64,000 bases of DNA from positions 124,001 to 188,000 of the forward strand of contig NZ_JACAAX010000001.1 of the NCBI RefSeq assembly GCF_013377085.1, in the 5' to 3' direction. Shown here piece by piece: positions 45,370-54,110 of the stretch. Each line of letters opens with the position of its first letter. The first letter of the stretch is position 1. Made by a program: the position numbers and the translations under genes. The notes below the pieces were generated by a model. The model was given only the letters and a program-made list of their open reading frames with translations, did no database searches and was not told where the DNA came from. Origin of the DNA: Rhodoplanes sp. Lineage in GTDB: Bacteria > Pseudomonadota > Alphaproteobacteria > Rhizobiales > Xanthobacteraceae.

Positions 45370-48039
45370 TCATGCCACCCGGTCGCGCGCCGATGCCGCC
45401 ACGCGGCCCGGTCCGCGCGCGGCGAGCGGGCGGTCGAGCGCAAGCGCGCTGGCGAAGCCCGGCCGGCCGAACAGATAGCCCTGGGCCTCGCGGCAGCCGG
45501 CGGCGCGCAGCAGGTCGACCTGCTCCCAGGTCTCGACGCCCTCGGCCGTGGTGTCCATGTCGAGCGCCTTGGCGAGGTTGATCACGGTGCAGACGATGGC
45601 GGCGCAGTCGGACCGGCTCGACAGGTCGGCGACGAAGGATCTGTCGATCTTGATCTTGCTGAACGGGAACATCTGCAGATAGCTCAGCGACGAGTAGCCG
45701 GTGCCGAAATCGTCGAGCACGATGCGCACGCCGAGCGCGGCGAGATCGTGCAGCACCGCGAGACCGCCATGGTCCTTCTGCAGCAGCACGGACTCGGTGA
45801 TCTCGAGCTCGAGCCGCGTCGCCGGCAAGCCGGAGCGCGCGATCGCATCGCGCACCACATCGACCAGATTGCCGCTGCGGAACTGGACGGCCGAGAGATT
45901 GACGGCGAGGCGCACGTGATCGGGCCAGGCGGCGGCGGTGCGGCAGGCGGCGTTGAGGATCCACTCGCCGAGCGGGATGATCAGGCCGATCTCCTCGGCG
46001 ACGGGTATGAACTTGTCGGGCGGGATCAGGCCATGCTGTGGATGGCGCCAGCGGACCAGCGCCTCGACGGCGCAGGGCCGGTGGGTGGCGATGTCGACGA
46101 TCGGCTGGAAATGGATCTCGAACTCCTCGCGGACCAGGGCCTCGCGGAGTTGGAACTCGAACTCGCGCTGCTGGCGGACGTCGGCGTCCATCTCCGGCTC
46201 GAAGAAGCGGAAGCAGCCGCGGCCGTCGGCCTTGGCGCGATAGAGGGCGAGGTCGGCGTTCTTGAGGATCTGGCTCGGCTCGGTGCCGTCGCGCGGCGCG
46301 ACGGCGAGGCCGATGCTGATGCCGATCGCGATACGCTCGCCGTCGATCTGGTAGGGCTTGCGGATCTCGTCGAGCAGCCACTGCGCGAGCGTTGCCGCCG
46401 CGGAGTCGACTTGCGCCCCGTTGTCGACGATCTGAATGACGGCGAACTCGTCACCGCCGATGCGGCCGATCGTATCGTTCGGCCCGGCATGCGGCCGCAG
46501 CCGTTCGGCGACCGCTTCGAGCAGCGCGTCGCCCCCCGTGTGCCCGAGCGAGTCGTTGACCGACTTGAACAGGTCGATGTCGAAGATCAGGACGCTGAAG
46601 CCCTGGCCGGTGCGTTCGAGCCGCACGATCGCCTCGTCCATGCGCTCGCGGAACAGCATCCGGTTGGCCAGATCCGTGAGGGCGTCGTGCCGGGCCATGT
46701 GGGCGATCCGCATCTCGGCCCGGGTGCGCTCGGTGATGTCGTCGTGCACCGATACCCAGCCGCCGTCCTTGATCGGATCGTTGAGCACGGCGATCACTCG
46801 CCCGTCGCTGAGCCGGGTGGTGACCTGCGTGGTGGACTTGCAGGCCATCGCGGCCGAAATATCCGACAGATAGGACTCCGGGTCGGCGCAGACGGTGCCG
46901 GCCACGGTCCGGAGCCGCAGCAGATCGCGCAGCGGCGTGCCCGGACGCGCCAGATCCGGATCCAGCCCGTACATCTCGAGATAGCGGTCGTTGTGCACGA
47001 GCAGCCGGCCGTCGCGGTCGAACATGCACAGGCCGTAAGACATGTTGTTGAGCGCCGCGTCGAGCTGGGCGCTGGTCTTCTCGAGGGCGCGCGACTTGCC
47101 GACGAAGCTGCGCAGCAGCACGGCACAGCACAGCACCGCCAGCAGCGTGCCGAGGCCGATCCATGCGGCCCGGCGCTCCCAGGTGGCGAGCGCCGCCTGC
47201 TCGGTCAGGGTCACGTCCACGAACAGCGGCAGCCCGGGAACCGGCCGCACCGCGACCAGACGCTTCATCTGGTCGATCATGCCCGGCGAGACAAAGAAGC
47301 CGCGGCCCTTCGCCGCCGCATCGTACCATGGCGAGCCGTCGGCCATGCGTTGGCCGACGGCGAGGAAGTCGTTGGGAAAGCGGGCCAGCACGGTTCCGTC
47401 GCCGCGAACGAGGGAGAAGGACCGGCCGGCCAGCGCGGCGATCGATTCGTAGACGTTGCGGAAGTAGTCGACCGGGATCCCGATGCCGACGACGCCCGAG
47501 AAGGCCCCGTCGGGGCCGGTCAGGCGGCGGGTGAACAGGACGATCTGCGTGTTGCTGCTGTGGCTCAGCAGTGGCCCGCTGACATGGAGCGCGTCGGTGT
47601 CGGCCCGACTCAGATCCTTGTAGAAGGCACGATCGCGGAAATCGAACGGCCGCGGTGGCCAGTCGCGCGTCCAGTTGAGCAGATCGCCGTCGGCGCCGAC
47701 GACGACGATCGCGGTCGCCTGCGGAAGTGTGGCGGCGCGGTCCTGCAACTCGTCGTAGAAGCGTGCGCTCCCGAGCAGGCGGCGCACCTCGTCGGGCGAC
47801 AGGCGATGTCTGGTGAGATCGACGAGCCCGTCGTCGATCGGCTTGATGACCCTGCTGATCTGGTCGGCCAGCACCACGGCCAGGTTGTCGGAGTCCTCGT
47901 TCGCCGACGCGATCGCATCGCTGCGGAGCTGCCAGACCGCGAAGCCGATCGCCAGCACCGAGGCCGCGATCACGATCGCCGTGACGGCGATGAGGGCGCG
48001 GAAGGAAAGCCAGTGTCGGTGCGACGAAAGATGCGGCAT
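45370..48039 (-). CDS. GGDEF-EAL cyclic-di-GMP protein with Cache-type sensor and PAS (first of a tandem pair)
   Basis: 889 residues: TM1 about 15-35 (ALIAVTAIVIAASVLAIGFA), dCache-like periplasmic domain, TM2 about 290-310 (AAWIGLGTLLAVLCCAVLLR), PAS about 325-435, GGDEF and EAL. The GGDEF sequence GRIGGDEFAVI is intact, but the I-site RxxD five residues earlier is replaced (GPND), so product inhibition is not expected. EAL motifs are complete: EALVRW, the NLS segment, EITES, DDFGTGYSSLSYL, KIDRSF, EGVET. Both activities may therefore be possible. The paralogue upstream (48234-50942) shares about 577 identical bases in the EAL part. Confidence 0.93.
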   Translation of the reverse strand: MPHLSSHRHWLSFRALIAVTAIVIAASVLAIGFAVWQLRSDAIASANEDSDNLAVVLADQISRVIKPIDDGLVDLTRHRLSPDEVRRLLGSARFYDELQDRAATLPQATAIVVVGADGDLLNWTRDWPPRPFDFRDRAFYKDLSRADTDALHVSGPLLSHSSNTQIVLFTRRLTGPDGAFSGVVGIGIPVDYFRNVYESIAALAGRSFSLVRGDGTVLARFPNDFLAVGQRMADGSPWYDAAAKGRGFFVSPGMIDQMKRLVAVRPVPGLPLFVDVTLTEQAALATWERRAAWIGLGTLLAVLCCAVLLRSFVGKSRALEKTSAQLDAALNNMSYGLCMFDRDGRLLVHNDRYLEMYGLDPDLARPGTPLRDLLRLRTVAGTVCADPESYLSDISAAMACKSTTQVTTRLSDGRVIAVLNDPIKDGGWVSVHDDITERTRAEMRIAHMARHDALTDLANRMLFRERMDEAIVRLERTGQGFSVLIFDIDLFKSVNDSLGHTGGDALLEAVAERLRPHAGPNDTIGRIGGDEFAVIQIVDNGAQVDSAAATLAQWLLDEIRKPYQIDGERIAIGISIGLAVAPRDGTEPSQILKNADLALYRAKADGRGCFRFFEPEMDADVRQQREFEFQLREALVREEFEIHFQPIVDIATHRPCAVEALVRWRHPQHGLIPPDKFIPVAEEIGLIIPLGEWILNAACRTAAAWPDHVRLAVNLSAVQFRSGNLVDVVRDAIARSGLPATRLELEITESVLLQKDHGGLAVLHDLAALGVRIVLDDFGTGYSSLSYLQMFPFSKIKIDRSFVADLSSRSDCAAIVCTVINLAKALDMDTTAEGVETWEQVDLLRAAGCREAQGYLFGRPGFASALALDRPLAARGPGRVAASARDRVA
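45477..46053. repeat. 577-bp tract identical to 48314-48890 in the downstream paralogue
   Basis: Read by eye, these two stretches are identical base for base at a constant offset of 2837; flanks diverge (two changes at 45475-45476, then 46054 and on). The tract encodes the second half of both EAL domains. Identity at third codon positions in an otherwise divergent pair points to recent gene conversion or partial duplication. Confidence 0.9.
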
Positions 48040-48233
48040 GGGCGGTGAAGCGCCTGGCGGATGGGCCGTATGCCGTTCCGTCGGCCGTCGGCCGCGGCCC
48101 TGTTACATCGTCCCAGGTGAATAGACGCTTCGCGCTACCATTCGGTTAATACGCCGTCGGGTGCAGGTGCTGTTCCGCATCTCATTATCTCATTATTTGC
48201 GGCGACTGTGGCTCCGCGTCGCCTGACGATGCG

Positions 48234-50942
48234 CTACGCCGCGACGTCCTGGATCGCGGCGGGCTGGGCCTCGAACGACAGGGCCGCGGCCGGGCCCGGC
48301 CGGCCGAACAGCCAGCCCTGGGCCTCGCGGCAGCCGGCGGCGCGCAGCAGGTCGACCTGCTCCCAGGTCTCGACGCCCTCGGCCGTGGTGTCCATGTCGA
48401 GCGCCTTGGCGAGGTTGATCACGGTGCAGACGATGGCGGCGCAGTCGGACCGGCTCGACAGGTCGGCGACGAAGGATCTGTCGATCTTGATCTTGCTGAA
48501 CGGGAACATCTGCAGATAGCTCAGCGACGAGTAGCCGGTGCCGAAATCGTCGAGCACGATGCGCACGCCGAGCGCGGCGAGATCGTGCAGCACCGCGAGA
48601 CCGCCATGGTCCTTCTGCAGCAGCACGGACTCGGTGATCTCGAGCTCGAGCCGCGTCGCCGGCAAGCCGGAGCGCGCGATCGCATCGCGCACCACATCGA
48701 CCAGATTGCCGCTGCGGAACTGGACGGCCGAGAGATTGACGGCGAGGCGCACGTGATCGGGCCAGGCGGCGGCGGTGCGGCAGGCGGCGTTGAGGATCCA
48801 CTCGCCGAGCGGGATGATCAGGCCGATCTCCTCGGCGACGGGTATGAACTTGTCGGGCGGGATCAGGCCATGCTGTGGATGGCGCCAGCGCACCAGCGCC
48901 TCGACGGCGCAGGGCTGGTGGGTGGCGATGTCGACGATCGGCTGGAAATGGAGCTCGAACTCCTCGCGGACCAGGGCCTCGCGAAGCTGGAACTCGAACT
49001 CGCGCCGCTGCCTGGCATTGGCGTCCATCTCCGGCTCGAAGAAGCGGTAGCAGCCGCGGCCATCGGCCTTGGCGCGATAGAGGGCGAGGTCGGCGCTCTT
49101 GAGGATCTGGCTCGACTCGGTGCCATCCTGCGGGGCGATCGCGACTCCGATGCTGATGCCGATGACGACGCTTTCGCCGTCGATCTCGTAAGGCGCCCGG
49201 ATCTTCTCCAGCAGCCGTGCGGCCAGTGCAGTGGCGGCGGCACGCGGGTTGTCTTCGACGATCTGGATGACGGCGAACTCGTCGCCGCCGATGCGACCGA
49301 TCGTGTCGGTGTCCTTGACGCAGTGCTGCAGCCGCTGCGCCACCGCCCGCAGGAGCGTGTCGCCGGCGCCGTGCCCGAGCGAATCGTTGACCGACTTGAA
49401 CAGGTCGATGTCGAAGATGAAGGCGGCAAAGCCCTTGCCGGTGCGCTCGAGCCGATCGAGCGCCTCGTCCATGCGCTCGCCGAACAGGAGCCGGTTGGCG
49501 ATGTCGGTTAGCGGGTCGTGGCGGGCCATGTGGGCAATCCGCATCTCGGCCCGGGTGCGCTCGGTGATGTCCTCGTGCACCGAGACGAAGCCGCCGTTCG
49601 GCATCGGATCGTTGAGCACGGCGACGATGCGTCCGTCGGTGAGCTCGGCGGTGAACTGACCCGTCCGCAGGCCCTGGCTGGTGCGTCGCACCTCGGCCAC
49701 GTAAGTGTCGGGATCGCCCGAGAAGGTGCCGGCGGCGACCCGTGCGCGCATCAGCTCCAGCAGCGATGTGCCGGGCCGCGTGGCCTCGCGCGACAGCCGG
49801 TACATGCGGCGGTAACGGTCGTTGCAGACCCGCAGCCGGCCATCGCGGTCGAACATGCACAGGCCGTGGGACATGTTGTTGAGGGCCGCGTCGAGCCGCA
49901 TGTTGACCTGCTCGACCTCGGTCGACTTCTCCTGCAGGCGCGCCTCACGCTCGGTCAGCGAGGCCTCGGAGGCGAGGACGCGGCCGACCTGGCGGTTCAG
50001 GGCCCAGAGAAGACCGAACCCGCACAAGGCGGCCAGCAGCGCCCCGGCACCGATCCGGATCGCGTGGTTGCGCCAGTCTTCGAGCGCCGTGCTCTCGAGG
50101 ATCGCGGCGCTGACCACGAAGGGTGTGTCGGGGATGGGACGGACGGCGACGATTCTCCGGCCGTGGTCGGCGTCGCCGCCTGCCCAGCGGAATGTTCCGC
50201 CCCCGCTGGCCACCACGTCGTACCAGCGCGTATCGAACGGAATCGTGGGACCGGTGACGCCGGTCAGGGTCGGCCGGTTGGCCAGGATGGTCCCGTCGCG
50301 GCGCGCGATGATGAAGGATTGCCCGGCGAGCGCCGAGAACGTGTCGTAGACCCGGTGGAAATAGTCGAGGTTCACGCCCACCGCGACCGTCCCCACGAGA
50401 TCCCCATCGCTGCCCTTGATGTGTCGGCTCAGGTAGATCAGCCGCTCGTCGGCCGATCCGGATCGGACCGCCGCACTGACAAAAAGGCCATCCGTTTCGA
50501 TCGACGCGGCCGGGCGGCCGGCAGCGCCGGGCGGAGCCTGCGGATCGTCGACCGGAACCGGGTAACTCGATTGCAGCAGCGCGCCGTCGTCCGAGAAGAT
50601 GCGCATCACCTTTGCGGTGGGGACGCGGACCATGCGGTCGTGCAGGAGCTGGATGATCGGCTCCTTGCTGAAATAGGTCCGGAACTCCGTCGCGGTCGCG
50701 ATGCCGAGCTCCGGCACCACGTCGCGCAGCTCGGTCAGCAGCTTGTCGACCGGCTCGATCGAGCGGATGAGCTGGTCGGCGACCATGAGCGCGTTGGTGG
50801 TGCTCTCCCGCTCGGCCACCCGGATCGCATCCTTGCGCAAATACTCGATCGTGATCCCGATCGCACCGGCGGACAGGCCGATCACGACCCCGGCGGAGAC
50901 GATCAGGAGCTGCAATGGGAGCGGCTTCTTTGGATGAGTCAT
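48234..50942 (-). CDS. GGDEF-EAL cyclic-di-GMP protein with Cache-type sensor and PAS (second of a tandem pair)
   Basis: About 902 residues, same plan as its neighbour: TM1 (LQLLIVSAGVVIGLSAGAIG), periplasmic Cache-like region, TM2 (RIGAGALLAALCGFGLLWAL), coiled coil, PAS, GGDEF (GRIGGDEFAVI), EAL with EALVRW, DDFGTGYSSLSYL, KIDRSF and EGVET. I-site position reads KDTD instead of RxxD. The start ATG 50942 is preferred over a GTG eight codons upstream. The sensor parts differ from the neighbour, while the C-terminal EAL part is identical over 577 bases. Opposing turnover of cyclic di-GMP in response to two distinct signals is likely. Confidence 0.93.
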   Translation of the reverse strand: MTHPKKPLPLQLLIVSAGVVIGLSAGAIGITIEYLRKDAIRVAERESTTNALMVADQLIRSIEPVDKLLTELRDVVPELGIATATEFRTYFSKEPIIQLLHDRMVRVPTAKVMRIFSDDGALLQSSYPVPVDDPQAPPGAAGRPAASIETDGLFVSAAVRSGSADERLIYLSRHIKGSDGDLVGTVAVGVNLDYFHRVYDTFSALAGQSFIIARRDGTILANRPTLTGVTGPTIPFDTRWYDVVASGGGTFRWAGGDADHGRRIVAVRPIPDTPFVVSAAILESTALEDWRNHAIRIGAGALLAALCGFGLLWALNRQVGRVLASEASLTEREARLQEKSTEVEQVNMRLDAALNNMSHGLCMFDRDGRLRVCNDRYRRMYRLSREATRPGTSLLELMRARVAAGTFSGDPDTYVAEVRRTSQGLRTGQFTAELTDGRIVAVLNDPMPNGGFVSVHEDITERTRAEMRIAHMARHDPLTDIANRLLFGERMDEALDRLERTGKGFAAFIFDIDLFKSVNDSLGHGAGDTLLRAVAQRLQHCVKDTDTIGRIGGDEFAVIQIVEDNPRAAATALAARLLEKIRAPYEIDGESVVIGISIGVAIAPQDGTESSQILKSADLALYRAKADGRGCYRFFEPEMDANARQRREFEFQLREALVREEFELHFQPIVDIATHQPCAVEALVRWRHPQHGLIPPDKFIPVAEEIGLIIPLGEWILNAACRTAAAWPDHVRLAVNLSAVQFRSGNLVDVVRDAIARSGLPATRLELEITESVLLQKDHGGLAVLHDLAALGVRIVLDDFGTGYSSLSYLQMFPFSKIKIDRSFVADLSSRSDCAAIVCTVINLAKALDMDTTAEGVETWEQVDLLRAAGCREAQGWLFGRPGPAAALSFEAQPAAIQDVAA

Positions 50943-51141
50943 GGTCGGGATATGTTTGCACGGCACCGTCGGGATTTAGACGGAGTCGAATTAATGGATC
51001 CGGAAAGGAAACGCAGTTCTCGTGAGATGATTAAAAGATCGTGCGCGACTAAACTTTCAGAACGAGTATTAGCCCGCGGCTCGACGGTCCGAATGTCGCC
51101 GTTATGCACGGCTGGCGGCCCTTTTTCTCGGGCCCTCCATG
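50943..51141. other. Spacer without recognisable gene
   Basis: Between the GGDEF-EAL gene start and the L,D-transpeptidase terminator; relatively AT-rich, which fits promoter sequence for the leftward GGDEF-EAL gene. A short rightward frame from 50995 runs into the terminator and has no coding character. Confidence 0.4.
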
Positions 51142-51178
51142 AAAAAGGCCGGCCCCGGGGGCATCCGGGGCCGGCCAA
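51142..51178 (-). terminator. Rho-independent terminator downstream of the L,D-transpeptidase gene
   Basis: On the minus strand a 14-bp G+C-rich stem, GGCCGGCCCCGG pairing with CCGGGGCCGGCC around GATGCC, followed by TTTTTC. It lies about 115 bases after the transpeptidase stop. Confidence 0.72.
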
Positions 51179-51293
51179 GTGGAGTGAGGCTCAGAGAAGA
51201 CGAGTGTTGTGAGACGTTTTGCTGTTCAGGACAGTAGAACCGATTTGTTCTTCGGCGCGGGCCGGCACGGGCCCGCTCCGTCTCGCGTGAAGC

Positions 51294-51956
51294 TCAGCCG
51301 CGGGGGGCGCTGGTGCTCTCCACGTGGCGGTCGCGGCCCGACAGGACGATCACCCGGGTGCCGACAGTGACGCGCGAATAGAGGTCGATGACGTCGGCGT
51401 TGACCATGCGGATGCAGCCCGACGACACGCGCTCGCCGATCGTCTCGGGCGCGTTGGTGCCGTGGATGCGGTAGATGGTGTCGCCGAGATAGAGGGCGCG
51501 GGCGCCGAGCGGATTGTTGGGGCCGCCGGCGACGAAGCGCGGCAAATAGGGCTGGCGCCGCACCATCTCGGTGGGCGGCGTCCAGTCGGGCCACTCGGCC
51601 TTGCGGGTGATCGACTGCGTGCCCGACCACCGGAAGCCGTCGCGGCCGACGCCGATGCCGTAGCGGACCGCGCGGCCGTTGCCGAGCACGTAGTAGAGAT
51701 AGGTGTTGGCCGTATCGATGATGATGGTGCCGGCCGGCTCGCTGGTCTTGTAGTCGAGGGTCTGCCGGCGGAAGCGCGACACCTGCTCCAGCGGCGCCTC
51801 GTCGCGCGGGATCACGGTGTCGGTCGGGGCGACGGCGGCCTGCGGCGTCAGCACGGGCGCGAACAGCGCGAATGGATTGGCCGACGCCGCACCGGTCAGC
51901 AACAGGCCGGCGACGGATGCGGCGATGATGGAACGAGCTAGAGCGAAGTTTGTCAT
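51294..51956 (-). CDS. Exported L,D-transpeptidase (YkuD family)
   Basis: 220 residues. Forms 3-3 crosslinks in peptidoglycan or anchors proteins to it. The signal peptide is about residues 1-25 (ARSIIAASVAGLLLTGAASA). The YkuD catalytic block is complete: RIHGTNAPETIGERVSSGCI, followed by RM, with histidine, serine and the nucleophilic cysteine; LYLGDTIYRIHG opens it. GGGGGG lies 5 bases before the ATG at 51956. Single-gene unit. Hyphomicrobiales often contain many of these. Confidence 0.92.
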   Translation of the reverse strand: MTNFALARSIIAASVAGLLLTGAASANPFALFAPVLTPQAAVAPTDTVIPRDEAPLEQVSRFRRQTLDYKTSEPAGTIIIDTANTYLYYVLGNGRAVRYGIGVGRDGFRWSGTQSITRKAEWPDWTPPTEMVRRQPYLPRFVAGGPNNPLGARALYLGDTIYRIHGTNAPETIGERVSSGCIRMVNADVIDLYSRVTVGTRVIVLSGRDRHVESTSAPRG

Positions 51957-52300
51957 GACACCCCCCGTGTTCCCCGCCTTTGTGTCAGATGAGGTCTTCA
52001 GGCGGTTCAAACCGGAAAGGCGCAAATTTAATTGCAATTTAAGACATCTCGGGAGAGCCGCGCGGCGGCGCCCCGGCCGATGGCCGCCGGCGCCGGTCGC
52101 CTTCAGATAGAGGCGATTTTTCGGGGCTTTTTGCGCATCAGATGGCGGACCGCGCGCCGCCGCGCCGGCAATGATTCGTCAACCACGCCGCGAAATCGCC
52201 CGGCGATCGCCATGAACCCGACTGTCCCGACGGGCGACGCGGGGGGGGCGACACGCCGTCATACCCAGGTCGCGCCAAGCTCCGGCATGGGATGCGCCGG
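51957..52300. other. 344-base spacer, no gene seen
   Basis: Between the transpeptidase start and the trmO stop. It holds AT-rich sequence next to the transpeptidase start (probably its promoter) and G+C-rich sequence beyond. The open frames seen carry no conserved features, and no RNA family was recognised. Confidence 0.4.
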
Positions 52301-52852
52301 TCAGCTCTTGCGGGCGGCGTGCCAGCCGACCACGGCGTCGGCGACCGCGTCGGTCGAGGCGAAATAGGGTTTGAGGTCGAGGAGCGGCGTGCCGTCGAGG
52401 CAGTCGAGCCCGATCACCGTGAGACGGGTGCCCTCGACTGCGACCAGCCGCGCCACGCTGGCGGCGATCGGGTTCGGCCGCACCGGCGAGCGCAGCGCGA
52501 AGGTGCCGCGAGGCTCGCCGTAGTGTCGCGGCGCCTGCACGACCAGGTCGCGGCGGGCCTGGTGCATCCAGTAGAGCACCAGCAGATGCGTGCAGGTCTC
52601 GACCCCGGTCAGCCCTTGGGCGTAACGCGGGTCGAGCTCGATCGTGCAGACGGCATCCGACTGGCGGGCGTTGCGCGGGCAGTCGCCGCGGTGGTGCCAG
52701 GGCGTGCGGACGCGGCCGATATAGAACAGCCCGGCATCAAAGCCCTCCGGAAGCGGAACGGCGACCTCGCCGGGCCGCATTCGGTCCTCCTCGCTCGCCT
52801 CCGGATCGTGGCCGGCCGTGGCGGCGAAGGGGCGGTCGGGCGGGGAGGTCAT
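52301..52852 (-). CDS. trmO: tRNA (adenine(37)-N6)-methyltransferase TrmO-family protein
   Basis: SAM-dependent enzyme of the TsaA/TrmO family that methylates t6A37 of tRNA-Thr(GGU). Family blocks are GRVRTPWHHRGDCPRNARQS, TCTHLLVLYWMHQARRDLVV, FALRSPVRPNPIAASVARLV and LDCLDGTPLLDLKPYF. Length 183 from ATG 52852 is on the high side; an ATG at 52780 (MRPGEVAVPLPEG) would match shorter homologues. Divergent from the methionine regulator. Confidence 0.85.
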   Translation of the reverse strand: MTSPPDRPFAATAGHDPEASEEDRMRPGEVAVPLPEGFDAGLFYIGRVRTPWHHRGDCPRNARQSDAVCTIELDPRYAQGLTGVETCTHLLVLYWMHQARRDLVVQAPRHYGEPRGTFALRSPVRPNPIAASVARLVAVEGTRLTVIGLDCLDGTPLLDLKPYFASTDAVADAVVGWHAARKS

Positions 52853-52945
52853 GCGACTGGGTCCTGTCGGCGCTCGCCCCGGCCCCCGTGCGTTGCGGTA
52901 ACAAGGAACCGCCGTGCGGGTCCGCCGGTCGGCGGCACATTGCGG

Positions 52946-52973
52946 ATTTATTAGCAAATGAGCGGGCTTTTCA
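52946..52973 (-). promoter_or_regulatory. Possible sigma-70 promoter of trmO
   Basis: Minus strand -35 TTGAAA (52973-52968), 16-base spacer, -10 ATAAAT (52951-52946). AT-rich against its surroundings. Confidence 0.35.
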
Positions 52974-53036
52974 ATGTCGGCGGAGGCGAGCCGCAAGCCT
53001 CCGACACGGGGTCATTCAAGATCGCCCTGTTCAAGG

Positions 53037-53054
53037 CATAAAGATATCTTTATG
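53037..53054 (+). promoter_or_regulatory. Perfect 18-bp palindrome, probable SamR operator
   Basis: CATAAAGATATCTTTATG is its own reverse complement. It matches the AT-rich palindromes reported for the ArsR-type SAM/SAH-responsive methionine regulators of Proteobacteria (SahR/SamR group). It lies 60 bases before the regulator start, so it would control the regulator-metF-metH cluster, and it may also affect trmO on the other side. Confidence 0.72.
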
Positions 53055-53114
53055 TCTGGAGCGATACGTGCCTATATGAGGCCGAACCGGAACCCAGTCT
53101 CGGGACATGTCCGC

Positions 53115-54110
53115 ATGGGCGCACGCTTGAGCTTCGACGACCTGAGCACCGCCCTCAAGGCGGCGGCCGAGGAGACGCGGTTGAGAATCCTCGCGCTGCT
53201 CGTCGAGAGCGAGCTGACGGTCTCGGACCTGACCGACATTCTGCGCCAGTCGCAGCCGCGCATCTCGCGCCACCTCAAGTTGTTGGCCGAGGCCGGCTTG
53301 GTCGAGCGCTTCCGCGAAGGCTCGTGGGCCTTCTTCCGCGCCGCCGAGCAGGGCGAGGCGGCCGCGCTGGTGCGGGGTCTCCTGGCCCGGCTCGACTCCG
53401 CCGACCGGACTCTCGGGCGCGACCGCGAGCGCCTCGCCGCAGTGCGGGCGGCCCGCAACCAGGCCGCCCAGGCGTATTTTGCCCGCCACGCCGCCGAGTG
53501 GGACCGTATCCGCCGCCTGCATGCCGGCGACGAGGCGGTCGAGCAGGCGATCGCCGAGGCGCTCGCCGACAAGCCGTTCCGCTCGCTGCTCGATCTCGGC
53601 ACCGGCACGGGCCGCATGCTGGAGCTGTTCGGGCCGACCATCGAGCGCGGCCTCGGCATCGACCTGTCGCGCGACATGCTGGCGCTCGCCCGCGCCCGGC
53701 TCGACCGCGCTGGCTTGCGCAACGTCTCGGTGCGCCACGGCGACCTGTTCGACCTCGCCATGCCGCCCGACTCCTTCGATGTCGTCATCCTCCACCAGGT
53801 GCTGCACTTCCTCGACGACGGCGGCCGCGCGATCCGCGAGGCGGCGCGCGTGCTGCGGCCGCAGGGCCGGCTGCTGGTAGTCGACTTCGCCCCGCATACG
53901 CTCGAGTTCTTGCGCGAGCAGCACGCCCATCGGCGGCTCGGCTTTCCGCGCGAGACCATCACCCAATGGCTGGAACAGGCGGGCCTCGAGCCCGGGCTGC
54001 ATCGCGTGCTGCCGCCCGAGCCGGGGTCCGACGGACAACTGGCCGTCACGTTGTGGCTGGGCCGTGATCCGCGGATCGCGATCGCCGCCGAAACCCGCGA
54101 GGTCGCCTGA
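53115..54110 (+). CDS. ArsR-family regulator fused to a class I methyltransferase, SamR-like methionine regulator
   Basis: 331 residues. N-terminal winged helix-turn-helix (FDDLSTALKAAAEETRLRIL, VSDLTDILRQSQPRISRHLK) of the ArsR group, then a class I SAM-binding domain from about residue 120 with LLDLGTGTGRMLEL and GIDLSRDML, ending in a wing-like tail. In related alphaproteobacterial clusters this fusion senses S-adenosylmethionine and represses the methionine genes. The ATG at 53115 gives MGARLSFDDLSTALK, close to family starts; more upstream in-frame starts would extend into the operator. It is followed by metF with no gap. The palindrome at 53037 is the likely operator. Confidence 0.85.
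   Translation: MGARLSFDDLSTALKAAAEETRLRILALLVESELTVSDLTDILRQSQPRISRHLKLLAEAGLVERFREGSWAFFRAAEQGEAAALVRGLLARLDSADRTLGRDRERLAAVRAARNQAAQAYFARHAAEWDRIRRLHAGDEAVEQAIAEALADKPFRSLLDLGTGTGRMLELFGPTIERGLGIDLSRDMLALARARLDRAGLRNVSVRHGDLFDLAMPPDSFDVVILHQVLHFLDDGGRAIREAARVLRPQGRLLVVDFAPHTLEFLREQHAHRRLGFPRETITQWLEQAGLEPGLHRVLPPEPGSDGQLAVTLWLGRDPRIAIAAETREVA

Noticed and set aside
50995-51212. A plus-strand frame starting MDPERKRSSREMIKRS
   Set aside because: It runs through the terminator stem and has no ribosome site or family character.
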